NCBI GenBank assembly: GCA_030425715.1
Contig: JAUIAA010000008.1
Span: 1 to 17,433, forward strand
Source of the DNA: Bacteroidia bacterium
Lineage (GTDB): Bacteria > Bacteroidota > Bacteroidia > Flavobacteriales > Flavobacteriaceae
DNA: 17,433 nt
Reading direction: 5' to 3'
Made by a program: the position numbers and the translations under genes. Below, piece by piece: positions 14,807 through 17,433 of this stretch (position 1 is the first letter of the stretch; every line of letters starts with the position of its first letter). The notes beneath the pieces are model-generated. The model saw only the letters and a program-made list of their open reading frames with translations. It did no database searches and had not been told where the DNA came from.

Positions 14807-17293
14807 TTAGAAATAAAACCCTAACCCTCCTTTAATTGCAAAGTTTTTTGCATCGGGAGCGTCAAGATAACTACCTCTGTATTCAAAATCTATTCTAAAT
14901 AATTTAAAAATATTTCCTATACCAACATGGTATTCCCAATATATGTTTTCGGGTGCATTATAAACTATATTAGAGGCATTCATATCTATATTTTCTTGAG
15001 AAATACTACCTATCACACCTCGAATACCAACAATTTCACGCCATTGTAATTTTCTTAATAATGGTATTTTAGAAAATAGTCTGCCATTAAAATTATGTTC
15101 TAAATGTAAAGAAACATACTCGTCGGTAATAAACTCGTAATAATTTAACAAATCAAATAGCTTACCAGAGGTAAAATAAGTTTGGTTACCTGGCACTATA
15201 TTTAACAGTAACAATGGTACAGGGTTAATGGTTTTACCAATTTCGAAAGTAGAAGTTAATCTACCAAACAAACCAATTTGTATAGGTTGTTGGTAATAAA
15301 ATTGCAATTTGTGGTAATCAAAATCGCTGTCGAATGCTCCTTTTATCCCTTTGGTATAACTAAAAAATAAAGTAGGGAAACGCCCATAATTACTAACCCC
15401 TCTATCTACACCAAAACCAAACGGTATTCTACCTGGTGTATATTGTACGGCTACACTTACATCTACCTGATTCACTTCAGAATGTATATTTCCTTCCTTA
15501 TCGTAATAATCTACATTAAACAAATTGGGATCCGCAGCTTTTAAAGTTTTGTAAGTAGACCCTAACCTAATTTCTAAATTTTTTATTGGCTCAAAAGAAC
15601 CTTTTGCATTGGTTAAATTAACATGTGACAACTTAGAGTTATCACCGCTTGTAAAAATGGATGTGGTTGCAAAACTACGGTCCAACACTTCATTGGCTGT
15701 AGTTAAGCTCACTCCGGTTTGTTCAATATCTCGTCTCGTACCAAAGGAAAAAGTAAGTCTGTTTTTAGGATTTACCAACCATTCCCCTTCAAATCCGTAT
15801 TTAAATTGCTCATCTTTAAATCCATAGGCTAAATACCCTTTCAATCTCCATTTATCCGAATTGGAAAAAAAGGTTCTACCTCCAACCCGCAATCTAAAAC
15901 CTTCAATATCATTATAACCTACAGCAGAGTAAACTGGTCCGTAATCAAACCCTTTAAATAAGCTTACGTAACTGGTAGTTAATACTTTAGCTACAGCGTT
16001 TAATTCTTGGAAACGTTTTACATATTGCAAGGTGTCTAACATTTTATAGATACCTGACTCGTCTTTGCTAAGTTGTTCTAAACGATTTTTATGCCAAAAA
16101 TCATCCGAGCGATTGAACACAGTTTCTTCTTCTACTACTTCTTCCTGATAGTAACTATCTGGCCTTGGAGCATTAAAAACATAATCGTTATATATCGTGG
16201 TTCGTTTACCGTATACCCCTTTGGATTTATCTTTTTCATTCAAAGCAAAATCCGACATAAAATGGTCTCGTTTTAACAAAAATACCGAATCGCTTTTTAC
16301 AGTAAACTCTTGCTCAATATAAATTTCTTTTACCCAGTTGATATTTGCTCCCTTAGCTCCATACATTTCTATTTGCTTGATTGCAAAGGTGGTATCATTT
16401 ACCCAAAAATCACCTTTAAAAGTGAGCTCGTTTTTACGTCTTGGATAAAACAAAATATTATAGCACCATTTGTTTTCAATAAACGCACTATCTGTTAAAA
16501 CATAATTGTAAATTTCGGGCCCTAATTTAGAAAGTGGACTAGCAAAACTCTTATCAAAAAATTTAAGATAATTGTCGTAAATATCATAATCTACATAAAG
16601 TTGTTTGATAAATGCAATGAGTCCTTGGTTATCTTTAAACCCAGAACTTTTATTACCTACTAGCTTTTCCACTCTTTTTTTTGGCACTATGTTTTTACCA
16701 TAAGTTTTATACATAGATTCGTTGATAAAAATGGGTAAATAAGGTTTGCCAGTAATGTTAGAAGTATCTACTTGGTCAAAAACAAACTCCATCCCATTCC
16801 ATATCTTCATATTTTTGAGCTTGTCATCAATATTATTGAGGTCAAATTCTATTTTTTCATACTTATCATATTCATAATGATTGTACTTATATACTCCGTT
16901 TTGTCTCTTTTTAGCCCATATTTTTTTTAAAATTGCAATGGCAGGATTTCCCTTTTTGGGTACCTTACCCGAATAAACCACCACTTCTTTTAACTCATCC
17001 CTTTCTTCTTGAAGTACAATTTCTAAATTGTAATTTTTTTGAATTAATGGAATAATTTTAGTTTGAAATCCTATAAAGGATACCTCTAATTCTTTATAGT
17101 TTTTATCAGACTGCAAATAAAATGTACCATCTTCATCAGAAATGGTTCCCTCTGTCGAGCCTTTAAAAATAATATTGCAAAATGGAACAGGATTTTTATC
17201 ACCATCTAAAATTACACCACTAACTTTTACCTGACCAAAGGCAAAAAGTGTAAAGAATAAAAATAGAAAAGTATATAGTGATTTTTTATACAT
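14807..17293 (-). CDS. DUF5686 outer-membrane protein with N-terminal carboxypeptidase-regulatory-like domain
   Basis: The 828-residue protein has a signal peptide (about 1-20, ending AFGQ). A CarboxypepD_reg-like beta-sandwich follows at about 21-95 (VSGVILDGDKNPVPFCNIIF, then GTISDEDGTFYL and a LEVSFIGFQTK strand), the domain that also begins many SusC-type receptors. From about 116 (NPAIAILKKIWAKK) begins the DUF5686 region, with long YEYDKYEKIEFDL-type segments and, in the C-terminal half, alternating amphipathic strands ending in a terminal phenylalanine, as in outer-membrane barrels. It lacks a TonB-dependent receptor plug, so it is not a SusC. Its function is unknown; the domain combination is widespread in Bacteroidota. 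It is convergent with the RemB-like gene, with only 15 bases between the two stop codons. A hairpin lies upstream of its start. Confidence 0.9.
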   Translation of the reverse strand: MYKKSLYTFLFLFFTLFAFGQVKVSGVILDGDKNPVPFCNIIFKGSTEGTISDEDGTFYLQSDKNYKELEVSFIGFQTKIIPLIQKNYNLEIVLQEERDELKEVVVYSGKVPKKGNPAIAILKKIWAKKRQNGVYKYNHYEYDKYEKIEFDLNNIDDKLKNMKIWNGMEFVFDQVDTSNITGKPYLPIFINESMYKTYGKNIVPKKRVEKLVGNKSSGFKDNQGLIAFIKQLYVDYDIYDNYLKFFDKSFASPLSKLGPEIYNYVLTDSAFIENKWCYNILFYPRRKNELTFKGDFWVNDTTFAIKQIEMYGAKGANINWVKEIYIEQEFTVKSDSVFLLKRDHFMSDFALNEKDKSKGVYGKRTTIYNDYVFNAPRPDSYYQEEVVEEETVFNRSDDFWHKNRLEQLSKDESGIYKMLDTLQYVKRFQELNAVAKVLTTSYVSLFKGFDYGPVYSAVGYNDIEGFRLRVGGRTFFSNSDKWRLKGYLAYGFKDEQFKYGFEGEWLVNPKNRLTFSFGTRRDIEQTGVSLTTANEVLDRSFATTSIFTSGDNSKLSHVNLTNAKGSFEPIKNLEIRLGSTYKTLKAADPNLFNVDYYDKEGNIHSEVNQVDVSVAVQYTPGRIPFGFGVDRGVSNYGRFPTLFFSYTKGIKGAFDSDFDYHKLQFYYQQPIQIGLFGRLTSTFEIGKTINPVPLLLLNIVPGNQTYFTSGKLFDLLNYYEFITDEYVSLHLEHNFNGRLFSKIPLLRKLQWREIVGIRGVIGSISQENIDMNASNIVYNAPENIYWEYHVGIGNIFKLFRIDFEYRGSYLDAPDAKNFAIKGGLGFYF

Positions 17294-17433
17294 AGGTTTT
17301 TACAATAAAAATTCCTTTCATTGGTAAGGAAAGGATATTTTTTAGCTGCTGTAAATTTATTTTATTTTAATTAACTTATCTTACTAATTCGGCGATTTTA
17401 ATTCATTTTTTACACCCCTACAAACTACTCATA
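17294..17433. other. Intergenic region upstream of the DUF5686 gene
   Basis: This 140-base AT-rich stretch holds the hairpin at 17313-17335. Read on the - strand it also contains a TAAATTTA, one mismatch from TAnnTTTG, but with no TTG at a suitable distance. All three - strand frames meet stops close to the window edge, so no part of an upstream gene can be recognised. No RNA gene is seen. Confidence 0.5.
17313..17335 (-). terminator. Symmetric hairpin 20 bases upstream of the DUF5686 gene
   Basis: TCCTTTC (17313-17319) pairs perfectly with GAAAGGA (17329-17335) across a 9-base loop. On the - strand it is followed by ATTTTTATT and on the + strand by TATTTTTT, so it could stop transcription in either direction. 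Because it sits between the right-hand edge and the DUF5686 start codon, it may end a - strand gene beyond the window, or lie in the leader of the DUF5686 mRNA. The stem is short and AT-rich, so the call is tentative. Confidence 0.45.

Noticed and set aside
14807..17293. The DUF5686 protein as a SusC/TonB-dependent receptor, suggested by its CarboxypepD_reg-like start
   Set aside because: No plug domain or TonB box is seen and the following region matches DUF5686; no SusD partner is adjacent.

Overview
The window comes from an AT-rich genome of the phylum Bacteroidota, most likely the class Flavobacteriia. The basis is the presence of SprA (the outer-membrane translocon of the type IX secretion system), a RemB-like gliding-motility outer-membrane protein, flavobacterial TonB proteins carrying an F-P-G-C motif, a DUF5686/carboxypeptidase-regulatory protein, and promoter-like sites of the Bacteroidota TAnnTTTG type. 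There is no sign of phage, insertion sequence, CRISPR, tRNA or rRNA.

Layout, left to right. (1) Bases 2-7128, + strand: the 3' nine-tenths or so of sprA, then gcvH (glycine cleavage H protein) 13 bases later, then a VanZ-like membrane protein whose start lies inside the end of gcvH. (2) Bases 7136-8804: two paralogous TonB genes, each followed by an intrinsic-terminator-like hairpin. The first has the usual proline stretch; the second has largely lost it. (3) Bases 8828-12673: a tight operon of deoC (deoxyribose-phosphate aldolase), a full-length aldehyde dehydrogenase, a half-length aldehyde dehydrogenase without catalytic residues, and a left-handed beta-helix N-acetyltransferase of the WbpD/WlbB type. 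(4) Bases 12734-14791: a secreted protein with a third copy of the same TonB C-terminal-like domain fused to a RemB/Wzi-like outer-membrane barrel. (5) Bases 14807-17293, - strand and convergent: a DUF5686 outer-membrane protein. The last 140 bases are intergenic and contain a symmetric hairpin.

How the genes work together. Regions 1, 2, 4 and 5 are mostly cell-envelope functions: secretion and gliding, energy transduction to the outer membrane, and surface assembly. Region 3 is a catabolic cassette: DeoC splits deoxyribose 5-phosphate to glyceraldehyde 3-phosphate and acetaldehyde, and the adjacent aldehyde dehydrogenase can oxidise the acetaldehyde to acetate. From memory, sprA, gcvH, vanZ, tonB and remB lie close together in Flavobacterium johnsoniae, so the deoC cassette and the second tonB may be additions between tonB and remB here.

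The two observations most worth following are: (a) the ALDH pair looks like a naturally split ALDH16, an enzyme otherwise made as one chain of a catalytic ALDH plus a truncated dead ALDH; and (b) one TonB C-terminal-type domain, with a conserved cysteine pair, occurs three times here in three architectures, including the unusual fusion to an outer-membrane barrel.
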